Below are positions 7,861 through 16,979 of a stretch of 64,000 bases of DNA, in pieces. The stretch lies in assembly GCF_964642095.1 (NCBI RefSeq), contig NZ_OZ209244.1, forward strand, positions 744,001 to 808,000. The letters are read 5' to 3'. Position numbers and translations under genes: made by a program. This DNA comes from Fretibacterium fastidiosum. GTDB lineage: Bacteria > Synergistota > Synergistia > Synergistales > Aminobacteriaceae. Every line of letters begins with the position of its first letter. Position 1 is the first letter of the stretch. The notes beneath the pieces were generated by a model. The model saw only the letters and a list, made by a program, of their open reading frames with translations. It was not told the DNA's origin and did not search any database.

Positions 7861-10512
7861 TTACCAGGGACACTCCGGAATGCTCACGTTGGGCTTGAAG
7901 TCGATGGTCAGATAGTAGGCCCCTTCAAGAGTACGCTGCTGCAACTCTTTGTACCCCATAAAGCCCGAGGGGGTCGTTTTCCAGGTGATGAGTTCATCGT
8001 CCATCAGGATGTCTTCATCAAACACTTTAAAGGTGAGCTCCGGCGTCTCGACCGCCCACATAAATTCTATCCCTTCATTAAACTTGCATTCCGAAGTTTT
8101 TCCATCACCTTCAACCGTTTTGGTGCGAAAGATCTCCTTGTTCCCCATTGAAACCGTCACAAAAATGTCCGGCGTCTTCATCCCCCAAAAGTCAAAGGGC
8201 ATGTCTTTGGCATCGCCGAAAGTCCCCTTGACCACATTCAACTTGCCTTTGACCCCTCCTTGAATGACGTTGAGGAAATCCCGAACCTTTGCGACGGTTT
8301 CCCTCTCGGCAGAGTCGGGCCATAGCTCAAGAAATGCGTCCAGCCTTTTGCGGCATTCGGCGACGTCCCTCCTGTCCCTCGTGTTGCGTCGTCTCGTGAA
8401 GTCCTCCCGGCAATCGGCGAGATGTTTTTCCTCCAATTCACCCATTATGGCCTTTTCCTTCCCTTCAAGCCAATTCGATAACGAGTCTGCCTTGAGCGGG
8501 AGGATCGTCTGCCGCAGCGCGTTCAGGGCCTTCTGGGCCTCTTGCTTACCCTCGGAGAAATCTTTGAGCTGGACAGCCTTGGAGGCTTCGCTCCCTACGT
8601 TTTCAAGCTCCATCTCGATGCGTTTCTGCAGGAGGTCTATCCCCTGCTGCTGCCGGTCGTCCTTATCCTTTCCCCCAAAGCTCGTAATCCTGTCGACCAT
8701 CTCTTCCATGTTTTTAGAAGCATTGAGATCGCGAAGCCATTCCTGCCTCTGCTTTTCCCTGATGGATTCGACGCGCCCCTCCAGCTTGTCCCTAACCCCT
8801 GAGGTCATGGCGGGATAGCGGTCCAGGAGTTCTTGAAGGAGGTCTGCATCGTCGGCGTCCTTTTTCAACGCTTGCTCCACCAGGGCAGCGTAATGCTTCT
8901 CCAGGGCATTTTCCAGTTTTTCCCAACCTGTGGAGTCGAATTCCACCTTGTGACGCTCCAAGAGCGCCACGCCCTCCTCCGGCGACCGCGTGGAAGCTGC
9001 CTGGATCAAGGTATCCAGTTTTTTCTCAGCCCAGGACTTTTTCTGTGCATTCAGATAATCTTTACTGTCAGGAGAAAGTTTGGGATGATCCGTCAACTGT
9101 TCGGCTTTTTTGATATACACATCGAATGCCTCCGGCCCGACATCCAGAGACAGGACACCGCCCCACCGGCGCAGGCTGTTATCAATTCTCTCCTGGATAT
9201 TCTTCTGCCAGCTTTCCGGGACATCATAATTCAGACAGTCCAAAACCGCGTTGAACATCTCGTCCGGCGACGCATTCTGTACTTGAGAATCCAGGTTCAG
9301 CAAGCGCCCCAGGTCGAAATACCACGCCTTGCGCTTCGCCAACTCGTAGTGCTGCGGCTGGATCTCGGCAAAGTGCGTGACGGAAAGATAGCGTTTCACC
9401 TTTTCCGCATCCTCCAAAAACGCAGGGCTTGCGTCGGGCGCCTTCTCCTCGTCAATGGCCTCCAGGGCGGCTTTTATCGGCGCGTAGATGGCGGCCTCAT
9501 AAGCCTGATAAAGCTCCTCCCTCAAGGAAGGCAGCTTTTTGTCCGCCCTGAAAAAAGCGGGCAACCAGGACGGGGAGAAGAAGGCATCCACCTCCTGAAG
9601 GGCCTGTTCGTAACGGTCCTCCGTCCGCAGCCTGCCGACCCTTTCCTGCATTCCCCTCCATTGGCTTATGTCGTAGTAGTACATGCCACCCTCCAGGACA
9701 GCAAATATGGAGAGCGCCAGAGCGGCAATGATTTTTCTCAGAGTTCTTCCGTGAGCCGATCGGCTGTGGACCATCGCCTCGAAGAGGTCTTCCATCGGCT
9801 CGATGACCATGTCGGGCTGGTAATTCCGGGGGACGCTCTGGGGGGATTCCCACTTCCCGATGGCCTGGCTTTTATAGGCGTTGACGTATTTGCCTTTTTT
9901 ATAGGCGGTTTTCTCAAGCCAATTCCCATGGTCCTGGGATTTTGACGCCGCCTTGAAGAGTGCGGAGTTCTTCTCTTTTAAGGTGTCCAGTGAAACGTCG
10001 GGGATCGTATCACCCTTTGTGAAGATAAACCATATCGGCACGTCCGAACGTCCCTTCAGGTCCCCCGACTTGTGCTCCCGAAGCTTCGAGATCGCCCTGG
10101 CAAACACGAGGTTGTCCTTCAAAACCCTTTCCGAATCGTTGACGAGGTCCTCTCCCGAGATGAAGAACAACGCTCCATCGGCTCGCTGGAGGTCCGGCAG
10201 AATTTTATTTTCCACCCACGCCTCCATGTCCTGCGTAAAGCCGCCCGGGATGTCGAACAGATCCACGTCCATCCCCAGGGAGTCGACGGAGAAGCTGAAA
10301 TCCACACGCTCCGACGTCCCCTGCACCACCTCGTGTTTCTCGAAAAGCTGCTTTATGAGCTCCGCAATCCTGTCGACGGAGCTCTGTGACTTGACCATAA
10401 TGGGCCGGCTGCCCCTCCCCAGGTTCGTTACGAGGTTGAAGTAGGACCCGAAGAAGATCGTTTTGCCGACCCCCGTTGCGCCCATCACCGCAATCTTGTA
10501 TTTTCTGTTCAC
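7861..10512 (-). CDS. membrane GTPase with C-terminal C2-like domain
   Basis: An 883-residue protein. The N-terminal P-loop GTPase domain has GATGVGKT at residues 11-18, a DIPG switch motif at 87-90 and the guanine-specificity motif TKGD at 165-168. A transmembrane helix (about 259-280) follows, then about 450 residues of charged helical sequence. The last 130 residues (about 752-875) read as a C2 domain: PDIFVTVSMGNKEIFRTKTV, a NEGIEF strand and a LTFKVFDEDILMDDELI block with the acidic loop typical of calcium/lipid-binding C2 folds. I chose the GTG that begins MNRKYKIAVMGATG; the frame is open 32 codons further. It heads the cassette and has its own promoter. GTPase plus membrane anchor plus C2 is an unusual bacterial arrangement. 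Confidence 0.85.
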   Translation of the reverse strand: MNRKYKIAVMGATGVGKTIFFGSYFNLVTNLGRGSRPIMVKSQSSVDRIAELIKQLFEKHEVVQGTSERVDFSFSVDSLGMDVDLFDIPGGFTQDMEAWVENKILPDLQRADGALFFISGEDLVNDSERVLKDNLVFARAISKLREHKSGDLKGRSDVPIWFIFTKGDTIPDVSLDTLKEKNSALFKAASKSQDHGNWLEKTAYKKGKYVNAYKSQAIGKWESPQSVPRNYQPDMVIEPMEDLFEAMVHSRSAHGRTLRKIIAALALSIFAVLEGGMYYYDISQWRGMQERVGRLRTEDRYEQALQEVDAFFSPSWLPAFFRADKKLPSLREELYQAYEAAIYAPIKAALEAIDEEKAPDASPAFLEDAEKVKRYLSVTHFAEIQPQHYELAKRKAWYFDLGRLLNLDSQVQNASPDEMFNAVLDCLNYDVPESWQKNIQERIDNSLRRWGGVLSLDVGPEAFDVYIKKAEQLTDHPKLSPDSKDYLNAQKKSWAEKKLDTLIQAASTRSPEEGVALLERHKVEFDSTGWEKLENALEKHYAALVEQALKKDADDADLLQELLDRYPAMTSGVRDKLEGRVESIREKQRQEWLRDLNASKNMEEMVDRITSFGGKDKDDRQQQGIDLLQKRIEMELENVGSEASKAVQLKDFSEGKQEAQKALNALRQTILPLKADSLSNWLEGKEKAIMGELEEKHLADCREDFTRRRNTRDRRDVAECRKRLDAFLELWPDSAERETVAKVRDFLNVIQGGVKGKLNVVKGTFGDAKDMPFDFWGMKTPDIFVTVSMGNKEIFRTKTVEGDGKTSECKFNEGIEFMWAVETPELTFKVFDEDILMDDELITWKTTPSGFMGYKELQQRTLEGAYYLTIDFKPNVSIPECPW

Positions 10513-10587
10513 TCCAACCAATTCTCCCCTCTGCGCGCTTGCCGACCCCAGCCGAAAACAGTTCGATTTTTCACCCGGACCTTGTCG

Positions 10588-10615
10588 ATTATAGCAATGT
10601 ATACACAAAAATCAA
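10588..10615 (-). promoter_or_regulatory. promoter of the GTPase cassette
   Basis: On the minus strand: -35 TTGATT, 16-base spacer, -10 TATAAT. Transcription would start about 70 bases before the GTG of the GTPase gene. Confidence 0.65.
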
Positions 10616-10755
10616 CTTTAAGGATACTATCCCCAATCCACAGGCTGTGACGGCCTTATCGAGGATCAAGCCCATCGTTGTAAAGGTTAACCCGACTCTG
10701 ATACCAAATCGCTCTAGAGAAGGAAGGATTGATATAGCTAATCCTGAAAAACTCA

Positions 10756-11119
10756 TACTAAATCGCGTCTAATAATGTGGATTGCCTCCCCTGAAAGGGG
10801 AGGTGCCGCCAAGGGCGGCTGAGGGCGAAGGAAGTCCGGGGGACTTCCGCAGCTCAGCCAGACGACGCAGCTGATGCAATCGCGTCAGCGATTGCGGCGC
10901 TGTGTTGGTCGGCTGTGCCGAAGCAAGGCAATTGATTGCCTTGTGGAGGCGTTGACGGGGAATGTCAGACAGGCGCGTCTTATGAAAAACACCCCTCCCC
11001 TTCGGGGAGCCTTCCGGCAGCCGTTCGCTAACGCTCACGGGCCGTCAGTCCCAGCCCCTTCGGGGCAGCCCCCCCTTGCAGGGGGGCCTTTCTTGCCCTT
11101 CTTTAAACGCGAATTGGTA
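10756..11119 (+). mobile_element. MITE-like inverted-repeat element, copy A (364 bp)
   Basis: The left end is TACTAAATCGCGTCTAAT and the right end is the reverse complement of TACCAATTCGCGTTTAAA. Inside, GCCTCCCCTGAAAGGGGAGG and CCCTTCGGGG / CCCCCCTTGCAGGGGGG palindromes match the other three copies. It also has a longer middle (CGGAAGT and GCAATCG inverted repeats) shared only with copy D. There is no reading frame for a transposase. The right end stops 21 bases before an ORF that lacks a normal start. Confidence 0.82.
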
Positions 11120-11139
11120 TTAGTTTCGACCTGGACGCG

Positions 11140-11490
11140 GTGCGTTTCGAGAACGGCAAGGACTGGGCCCTCCGCTTCATAGACGAATGGCTCTCGGTCT
11201 ATCGCCTGGCGGAGCCGCAACGGGAGGGAGAGGGAACGACCTTCGTCACGATCGACCCCGGCCTTTTCAGCGACGAAGTTCTCGACGTCGTCTCGGGCAT
11301 CGTGTACGGCATCAACACCAGAACGCCGGACACGGAGATGACCATGAAAGAGATTCTGGAGCTCAAGGAGCAGGGCATCTATGAATTGCTGACGAGCGAG
11401 GAGGACGTCGTCGCCTGCGCCTCCGCACAGCTGCTCTTCAAGGACGGGACCTCGTCGGACGTGCGGGTGTTCGAGAGGACGGTTCGTTGA
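11140..11490 (+). CDS. unknown protein, probably 5'-truncated (116 aa)
   Basis: The frame reads clearly as coding: KDWALRFIDEWLSVYRLAEP, then TTFVTIDPGLFSDEVLDVVS, a MKEILELKEQG helix, and a C-terminus ending RVFERTVR. The only early start is a GTG with no ribosome-binding site. The coding frame continues upstream through SFDLDAVRFENG until it meets the right end of the inverted-repeat element. I therefore think the insertion removed or separated the original 5' end. I do not recognise the family. There is no obvious terminator before the convergent gene 55 bases downstream. Confidence 0.55.
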   Translation: MRFENGKDWALRFIDEWLSVYRLAEPQREGEGTTFVTIDPGLFSDEVLDVVSGIVYGINTRTPDTEMTMKEILELKEQGIYELLTSEEDVVACASAQLLFKDGTSSDVRVFERTVR

Positions 11491-11545
11491 GCGGGCATTT
11501 CCATGGGCCCGACGGGCTCCGCGGTTGGGGCAGCCGACCGTGACC

Positions 11546-12601
11546 CTACGGCTTCAGGGGCTCGTCCCAGAAGGGGAAGTAGATGCGGAGGTGCGTCACG
11601 TTCCGGAGCGCGTCGTCCACGCGCCCGGAGACGTCCGGAAGGCGGGTCCATGGGCCGCCGTCCAGGCGGCAGAGGGCCAGGGGCCTGCGCCCGTAGGTAC
11701 TCCACCAGTCCTCCAGCCGGTCCTCGAGCTGCGTTCCGGGGACGAAGGCGTTTTTGAAGAGCGGCGGGGTCCCCGCAAGCTCGCGGCCCGGCAGCGGGGC
11801 CAGGATCATCCACTGGGTCAACTTCCAGGCGTTGGCCATCTCGTGGGAGGTGAGGGCGTGGATCAGCGGCATGATCTGGATGCCCCCCACCTGGTCCCTG
11901 GAGGCCGTCGCGATGTCGATGACGCCCGCGTGGGAGGCGCGGATTCGGCCGCGGCCCTGAAACTGCGTCCCCCCGAAGCGCCCGACGCCCCCGATGGGGC
12001 GCACGACGCGGGCCTCGACGCGGGGCCCGTCGGCCCCCCACACGATGACGCGCCCGCCGGGGCGGTTCTCGATGTCCACCATCCAGTCCCGTGGACGGCG
12101 GGGCAGGGGCGATCGGATCACCAGCGTCTCCCCCTCCTGCGGCGTCCCGTCCAGGGGCCTCTCGCCGTCCTTCCCCAAGATAGTGACGGGGGAGCCCACC
12201 AGGGGCGCGAAGCCGCCGAAGGGCCCCGTGCCGGCAGCCGCGTCCAGGGAGAAGAAGGCCCCTGCCGCCGCGGCAGGGGCCACGGTCACCGCAGGGACGA
12301 GGCTCAGGATGCGTCCGCGCCCCTCCTCCACGTCCACCAGCAGGTGAATGGCGTTCACGGCCGTGGCGCAGACCGTCGCCGGCGCGCACCACTTGCTGGC
12401 GGTGTAGGCCGGCCAGTTCGTCTTGACGGGGGTCATTAGGACCCGCCCCAGGGTCACCTCCGAGCCGTCCGGCATGAGGGCCGTCACGCTTTCGCCGACC
12501 TTCATGGGGACGCGCAGCTCAAGCGTCTCCCGTCGGTCGGCCCCCCGCGCGGGGAGCGCAAGCAGGGCCAGAAACAGCAGCACCGCAAGGGTTCTCTTCA
12601 C
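11546..12601 (-). CDS. secreted protein of unknown function (351 aa)
   Basis: The N-terminus VKRTLAVLLFLALLALPARG is a clear signal peptide with cleavage near residue 19-21, so the protein is exported. The mature part is rich in Gly, Pro and Arg, with a VAPAAAAGAF stretch near the middle and a DWW...R segment near the C-terminus. I chose the GTG 10 bases after AGGAGG; a TTG three codons upstream is too close to that site. It is followed upstream on the same strand by a CPBP protease and a small membrane protein, which may form one operon. No catalytic motif is visible and I do not recognise the family. Confidence 0.75.
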   Translation of the reverse strand: MKRTLAVLLFLALLALPARGADRRETLELRVPMKVGESVTALMPDGSEVTLGRVLMTPVKTNWPAYTASKWCAPATVCATAVNAIHLLVDVEEGRGRILSLVPAVTVAPAAAAGAFFSLDAAAGTGPFGGFAPLVGSPVTILGKDGERPLDGTPQEGETLVIRSPLPRRPRDWMVDIENRPGGRVIVWGADGPRVEARVVRPIGGVGRFGGTQFQGRGRIRASHAGVIDIATASRDQVGGIQIMPLIHALTSHEMANAWKLTQWMILAPLPGRELAGTPPLFKNAFVPGTQLEDRLEDWWSTYGRRPLALCRLDGGPWTRLPDVSGRVDDALRNVTHLRIYFPFWDEPLKP

Positions 12602-12632
12602 GACGATCAAACCTCCTGAAATTGAGGGGCAT

Positions 12633-13178
12633 CTACGGGATCGGAGCCCACCAGACGGCCCAGACGTTGCACAGGGCGTGGTAGAGGATGGAGGGCAGAA
12701 CGGAGCCGTGGCGCCAGCGCAGCCACCCCATCACGAGCCCCGGAAAGAACGTCGCCACGCGCAGCCATCCGACGAGGGTCACGAGGTGGATGAGCGCGAA
12801 GGCCAGCGTCGCCAGGGGGATGCCCGCCCACGGCCCCCACCGGCGCACCGTCAGCGTCTGGAGCCAGCCGCGAAAGAACGTCTCCTCGATGAAGGCCGCC
12901 GCCACCCCGCCCCCCAGGCTGTCCAGCGCCTGCCACGGCGTCAGGCTCCTGGGGCCCGGCCCGCCCCACTCGACCGGCCAGTGCATGGAGACGACGGTCA
13001 GGGGGACGAGGGTCAGGACGAGGGCCAGCGCCACGTCCCGCCATGCGCCTCGCCCCATGAACCACTTCAACCCGAAGTCCCGCTCGTCCTCCCCCCTGAG
13101 GCGGCACCAGGTGTAGGGGAAGTAGAGCATGAAGGCCGCGGCGGCCAGGCCGGCTGCGGCCGTCAATATCCCGTGCAT
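12633..13178 (-). CDS. CPBP family intramembrane glutamic protease
   Basis: A 181-residue membrane protein of the CAAX protease/bacteriocin-processing (Abi, CPBP) family. The first catalytic block FIEETFFRGWLQ (the EE pair followed by R) is followed by a FALIHLV helix with the conserved histidine and a final SILYHALCN block. About five hydrophobic segments are visible. Relatives cleave prenylated or secreted substrates inside the membrane, or protect against peptides; the target here is unknown. It lies 8 bases from the next small membrane gene and 31 bases from the secreted protein, so all three may be co-transcribed. Confidence 0.85.
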   Translation of the reverse strand: MHGILTAAAGLAAAAFMLYFPYTWCRLRGEDERDFGLKWFMGRGAWRDVALALVLTLVPLTVVSMHWPVEWGGPGPRSLTPWQALDSLGGGVAAAFIEETFFRGWLQTLTVRRWGPWAGIPLATLAFALIHLVTLVGWLRVATFFPGLVMGWLRWRHGSVLPSILYHALCNVWAVWWAPIP

Positions 13179-13185
13179 GGGGAGG

Positions 13186-13461
13186 TTAGAGGGACTTCAT
13201 GGCTTCGGTGAGGAAGCTCGCGGCGTTGTTGATGCCGAGGACGATGTCGATGCGGTGGACGTAGAGTAGGCGCGAGGCCCTCCACAAGAGGACGATCACC
13301 GGCACGGCGACGATGAGCGCCCCCAGCTTGTAGAGGACCTTGGAGGGGATCCGTCCCCACCCCTCAAAGAGCGCGTCGACAAGCCAGCCGGCGGTCATGA
13401 GGGCAAAGCCCAGAATCCATAAAGACAGCCCCAAAATTACCCTTGTGTCGATCAAGCGCAT
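13186..13461 (-). CDS. small two-helix membrane protein (91 aa)
   Basis: Starts MRLIDTRVILGLSLW after a GAGGAGGACGAG purine tract. Two hydrophobic helices are visible, at about residues 8-28 and 43-63 (LGALIVAVPVIVLLWRA). The C-terminus (NNAASFLTEAMKSL) is amphipathic. No recognised family. It heads the probable three-gene unit with the CPBP protease. Confidence 0.7.
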   Translation of the reverse strand: MRLIDTRVILGLSLWILGFALMTAGWLVDALFEGWGRIPSKVLYKLGALIVAVPVIVLLWRASRLLYVHRIDIVLGINNAASFLTEAMKSL

Positions 13462-13667
13462 GAGCTCGTCCTCCTCGGTCCAGTGTAAAGCACAAGACGG
13501 GAAACGGCGCGGCCGTCCTCCGGCGTCCTCGCCTGTATTATACAACGGGACGGATACGCAGTTTATCGTCTGTCCTGCAGGGGACTTTGTGTTAGAATCC
13601 CTAAACGTATGCGGTTTTTTTTGAGATGTCCCGCCTTGCGGGATAAAACAGCAGGGAGGAAGAGAAC

Positions 13668-14579
13668 ATGAGTAAGCAGTTCAAGTTGAAGTTCGCGGCG
13701 GTCTTCGGCGTGGCGGTCCTCGCGGCGGCCTGCGCGGCCTGGGCGGCGACCGAGGCGCCGAAGCCGACCGAGGAGAACCAGGTCCTGGCCCGCGTCGAGG
13801 GCCGGGAGATCACGGAAGCGGACGTCAACGCGGTCCTTCAGTCCATGGGGCCCCAGGGCATGATGATGTACGGGAACCCCCAGGGGCGTCAGCTCATCCT
13901 GGACGAGATCGTCTCCATGTACCTGTTTTCGCTCGAGGCCGAGAAGGAGAAGCTGGACGGGGAGCAGGACTTCATCGACTTCATGGCCCGCGTCCGCACC
14001 CAGAGCCTGGCCCAGCGCGCCATGCGGAACGCCGTGAAGGACGTCAAGGCGACGGAGGAGGAGGCTCAGAAGTTCTACGACGAGCACAAGGACCAGTTCA
14101 CCCAGCCGGAGCGCATCCACGCCCGCCACATCCTGATCAGCGACGACGCCACCAGCGCGGACACCATCGCCAGGGTACAGGCGGACCTCAAGGCCGGCGC
14201 GTCCTTCGACGAGGAGGCGAAGAAGCTCTCGCTCTGCCCCTCCGCCCCGCAGGGCGGCGATCTGGGCGAGTTCACGAAGGAGCAGATGGTCCCCGAGTTC
14301 TCCGACGCCGCCTTCGCCCTGAAGGAGCCGGGGGACGTCTCGGAGCCCGTCAAGTCGCCGTTCGGATGGCACATCATCCGGCTCGAGGGGCGCACGCCGG
14401 CTCAGCTCATCCCCTTCGACGACGTAAAGGACCAGATCCTTCAGGATCTGACCGGCCAGCAGCAGCAGGAGCGGATCAAGGCGAAGGTCGAGGAGCTGAA
14501 GAAGGCCTATAAGGTCGAGATGCTGGCTCCCGTCTCCGACGACGCTGCCGCCGAAGCGGCCTCGGACGACGCGAAGTAG
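13668..14579 (+). CDS. parvulin-type peptidyl-prolyl isomerase (PpiC/PrsA-like)
   Basis: A 303-residue exported foldase. The N-terminal hydrophobic segment (residues 8-26) ends in AAACAAWAA, which could be a signal peptide or a poor lipobox. A SurA-like N-terminal domain with VNAVLQSMGPQG follows. The parvulin domain (about 145-245) shows RIHARHILIS, a SLCPSAPQGGDLGEF block, and SPFGWHIIRLEG, all hallmarks of the family. These proteins isomerise prolyl bonds and assist folding of envelope proteins. A GGGAGGAAGAG site precedes the ATG. The gene stands alone and ends at a strong terminator. Confidence 0.93.
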   Translation: MSKQFKLKFAAVFGVAVLAAACAAWAATEAPKPTEENQVLARVEGREITEADVNAVLQSMGPQGMMMYGNPQGRQLILDEIVSMYLFSLEAEKEKLDGEQDFIDFMARVRTQSLAQRAMRNAVKDVKATEEEAQKFYDEHKDQFTQPERIHARHILISDDATSADTIARVQADLKAGASFDEEAKKLSLCPSAPQGGDLGEFTKEQMVPEFSDAAFALKEPGDVSEPVKSPFGWHIIRLEGRTPAQLIPFDDVKDQILQDLTGQQQQERIKAKVEELKKAYKVEMLAPVSDDAAAEAASDDAK

Positions 14580-14607
14580 GATCGAGTCGGACCGGCATGG
14601 ATAGAAC

Positions 14608-14640
14608 AGAGGGGGAAGGCGCACGCCTTCCCCCTCTTTG
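14608..14640. terminator. bidirectional terminator between foldase and ggt
   Basis: AGAGGGGGAAGGC pairs with GCCTTCCCCCTCT across a 4-base loop, followed by TTTG. It lies between two convergent genes. Confidence 0.8.
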
Positions 14641-14686
14641 TCCGGCAGGCGGCCAGAAGCCGCAGCGCCCGACGGCTCTTGAGGGG

Positions 14687-16393
14687 CTAGAACTCCATGC
14701 GGGAATCGTGGCTGCCGGTGATCTTTCCGGTCCTGAGGTCGATGTGGATGGCGTTGACGTCGCCCATGTAGGGCTTCAGGCTGAGCTTGTAGCCCATTTC
14801 CGTGAGGGCCTCCACGTCCGACGCCGATAGGCCGTTGTCGTGCTCGATACGGAGCTCGTCGGGCAGCCACTGCATGTGGAAGCGAGGGGCGCTGACGGCC
14901 TCGTTGAGGGGCATGTCGTAGTCGATGACGTTCTGGATCACCTGCAGGGTCGTGGTGATGATGCGGCTGCCTCCGGGGCTGCCCACCACGAGGACCGTCT
15001 TGCCGTCCCTGGAGACGATGGAGGGGCTCATGGAGCTCAGTGGACGCTTGTAGGGCTCGATGGCGTTGGCATCGCCGCCCACCAGGCCGTAGACGTTCGG
15101 CACGCCGGGCTTGGCGGAGAAGTCGTCCATCTCGTTGTTCAGCAGGAAGCCCGCGCCCTTCACCGCAGCCCCCGTGCCCCAGGACTCGTTGATGGTGTAG
15201 GTGACGGCCACGGCGTTGCCCATCTTGTCCACGACGGAGTAGTGGGTGGTGTTCGTGCCCTCCTTCAGGGGCTCCAGGCCCGGACGGACCTCGCTGCTGG
15301 GGGTGGCACCCTTCGGGTCGATCCTGTCGTAGATCTTTTTGGCGTAGGCCTTGGAGGTCAACTCCTCGACGGGGACCTTCATGAAGTCCGGGTCGCCCAT
15401 GTACTCGCTGCGGTCGGCGTAGGCCTGGCGCATGGCCTCGGCCATGACGTGCAGCGCAGCCGGGGTGTGGCAGCCCAGCGCCCTCATGTCGGCGTTCTCC
15501 ACGACGTTCAGGATCTCGGCCACAATGGCCCCCCCGCTGGAGGGCGGACACATGGAGACGATCTTGTAGCCGCGGTAGTCCGCCGTGCTGGGCTCGCGCC
15601 ACTTGACCTCGTACCTCTTCAGGTCCTCCTTCGTGATCAGGCCGTCGTTGGCCTTCATGTCCGCCTCGATGAGGTCCGCCGTCTTCCCCTCGTAGAAGCC
15701 CTTCGGCCCCTCGGCGGCAATGCGCTTCAGCGTCGCTGCCAGGTCCGCCTGTTGGAAGAGCTCCCCCGCCCTGTAGGGCGTCCCGTCCCCGTGCAGAAAA
15801 TAGCCCTGGGAGTGGGGGAACTTCCTGAACTTGTCCGCGAAGTCGGCCATGCTCTTCGCCTGGCGTTCGGAGAGCTCATAGCCCTTTTCGGCCATCTCGA
15901 TGGCGGGGGCGATCAGCTGGTCCAGCTTCATCGTCCCGAAGCGCTCCAGCATGGCGCTCATGCCGGCCACCGTTCCGGGGATGCCCACGGCCTTGTAGGT
16001 GCGGGTGCTCTCCTGGGGGATCACGTTTCCGTCCTTGTCCAGGTACATGTCCCGCGTGGCCGCGCCGGGGGCCATCTCACGGAAGTCGAGGGCGTAGTCA
16101 CCGCCGTCCGCCGTGTGGATGACGGCGAAGCCGCCCCCGCCGACGTTCCCCGCCTGGGGGTGGACCACCGCCAGCGCGTATCCCACGGCGACGGCAGCGT
16201 CAATGGCGTTGCCGCCCCTGTCCAGAACGTCCTGGCCGGCCTTGTCCGCCAGGGGCTGGGTCGAGACGGCCATGCCGTTCCCGTTGCCGATCAGGAGCTC
16301 GTTTCGCGGCGCGGCCAGCGCGCCCGATGCGCCCGAGACCAGGAACAGCGCCGCCGCTGCAATGGCGAGCTTCCTGCTGCGCAGAACCTTCAT
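14687..16393 (-). CDS. ggt: gamma-glutamyltransferase
   Basis: A 568-residue periplasmic enzyme that cleaves or transfers the gamma-glutamyl group of glutathione and related peptides. A signal peptide covers about residues 1-28 (cut after GALA). The self-processing site is the Thr of NTTHYSVVD; by comparison with the family the first Thr of TTHY, about residue 382, becomes the N-terminal nucleophile of the small subunit. PPSSGG and SPSIV substrate-binding segments are also visible, as is GGSRIITT near the C-terminus. I chose the ATG 9 bases after AGGAGG. The length matches the family. In an anaerobe it would supply glutamate or cysteinylglycine from host glutathione. Confidence 0.95.
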   Translation of the reverse strand: MKVLRSRKLAIAAAALFLVSGASGALAAPRNELLIGNGNGMAVSTQPLADKAGQDVLDRGGNAIDAAVAVGYALAVVHPQAGNVGGGGFAVIHTADGGDYALDFREMAPGAATRDMYLDKDGNVIPQESTRTYKAVGIPGTVAGMSAMLERFGTMKLDQLIAPAIEMAEKGYELSERQAKSMADFADKFRKFPHSQGYFLHGDGTPYRAGELFQQADLAATLKRIAAEGPKGFYEGKTADLIEADMKANDGLITKEDLKRYEVKWREPSTADYRGYKIVSMCPPSSGGAIVAEILNVVENADMRALGCHTPAALHVMAEAMRQAYADRSEYMGDPDFMKVPVEELTSKAYAKKIYDRIDPKGATPSSEVRPGLEPLKEGTNTTHYSVVDKMGNAVAVTYTINESWGTGAAVKGAGFLLNNEMDDFSAKPGVPNVYGLVGGDANAIEPYKRPLSSMSPSIVSRDGKTVLVVGSPGGSRIITTTLQVIQNVIDYDMPLNEAVSAPRFHMQWLPDELRIEHDNGLSASDVEALTEMGYKLSLKPYMGDVNAIHIDLRTGKITGSHDSRMEF

Positions 16394-16751
16394 TTCACAC
16401 AACCTCCTTATTCAATGTCTGCTTTACTTTATTAGTATAGCACCACTCTATCTGCCTGTGCAGCGAAGACATTCCGGACCTGGCTCTCGTTGTCAGCGAA
16501 CACTCAACAGGAAACACGTGTCTCGGCCACACCTGTCTAACGCTCAATATGGCTTACAACGACGCCCGCCTGATTGCGCGGCCGGACAGCACGTGGCTCA
16601 GGCCATAGAAAAAACAGCACCACAAGCGAGACGCCCCCCTCTCCGGCAAGACGAACCTTGACGCAGAGGCCCAGGGGCCTGAGTTTTCGGCACTCGTCGA
16701 CAAGGTGAACGTCTCCATACCCGCTGTCGAGCAGGGGCCCACGCCGCCATA

Positions 16752-16979
16752 ACCCGCTCAAAAGGGATCCTTCTGGAGCGCGTCAAGTCGGAGGCGGTAG
16801 CGATGCGGCGCCGGGGTATCTGCGTTAAAATCAATGCCGTGTACCTTGAGGACAACGAGGAGACGTTGTCCGAGGTGCTGGTGTTTTCCTCCGCGCAGGA
16901 CATCACCACCAAGATCATGAATGACATGTTCGGGAGCAGGGAGTACTATGAAAAGCTCCTGGCCTACGCCGAGCGCTGA
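16752..16979 (+). pseudogene. C-terminal gene fragment, unknown family
   Basis: The frame reads as coding (KGILLERVKSEAVAM, then ICVKINAVYLEDNEETLSEV and REYYEKLLAYAER) and ends in a stop whose last base begins the ATG of the next fragment. Further 5' the frame dissolves into unlikely residues and there is no ribosome-binding site in front of the only internal ATG (16803). I read it as the 3' part of a gene that has lost its front. Confidence 0.45.

Noticed and set aside
13563..15602. A 679-codon minus-strand frame across the foldase and ggt genes
   Set aside because: It overlaps two well-supported genes and changes composition with their codon frames, so it is a shadow.
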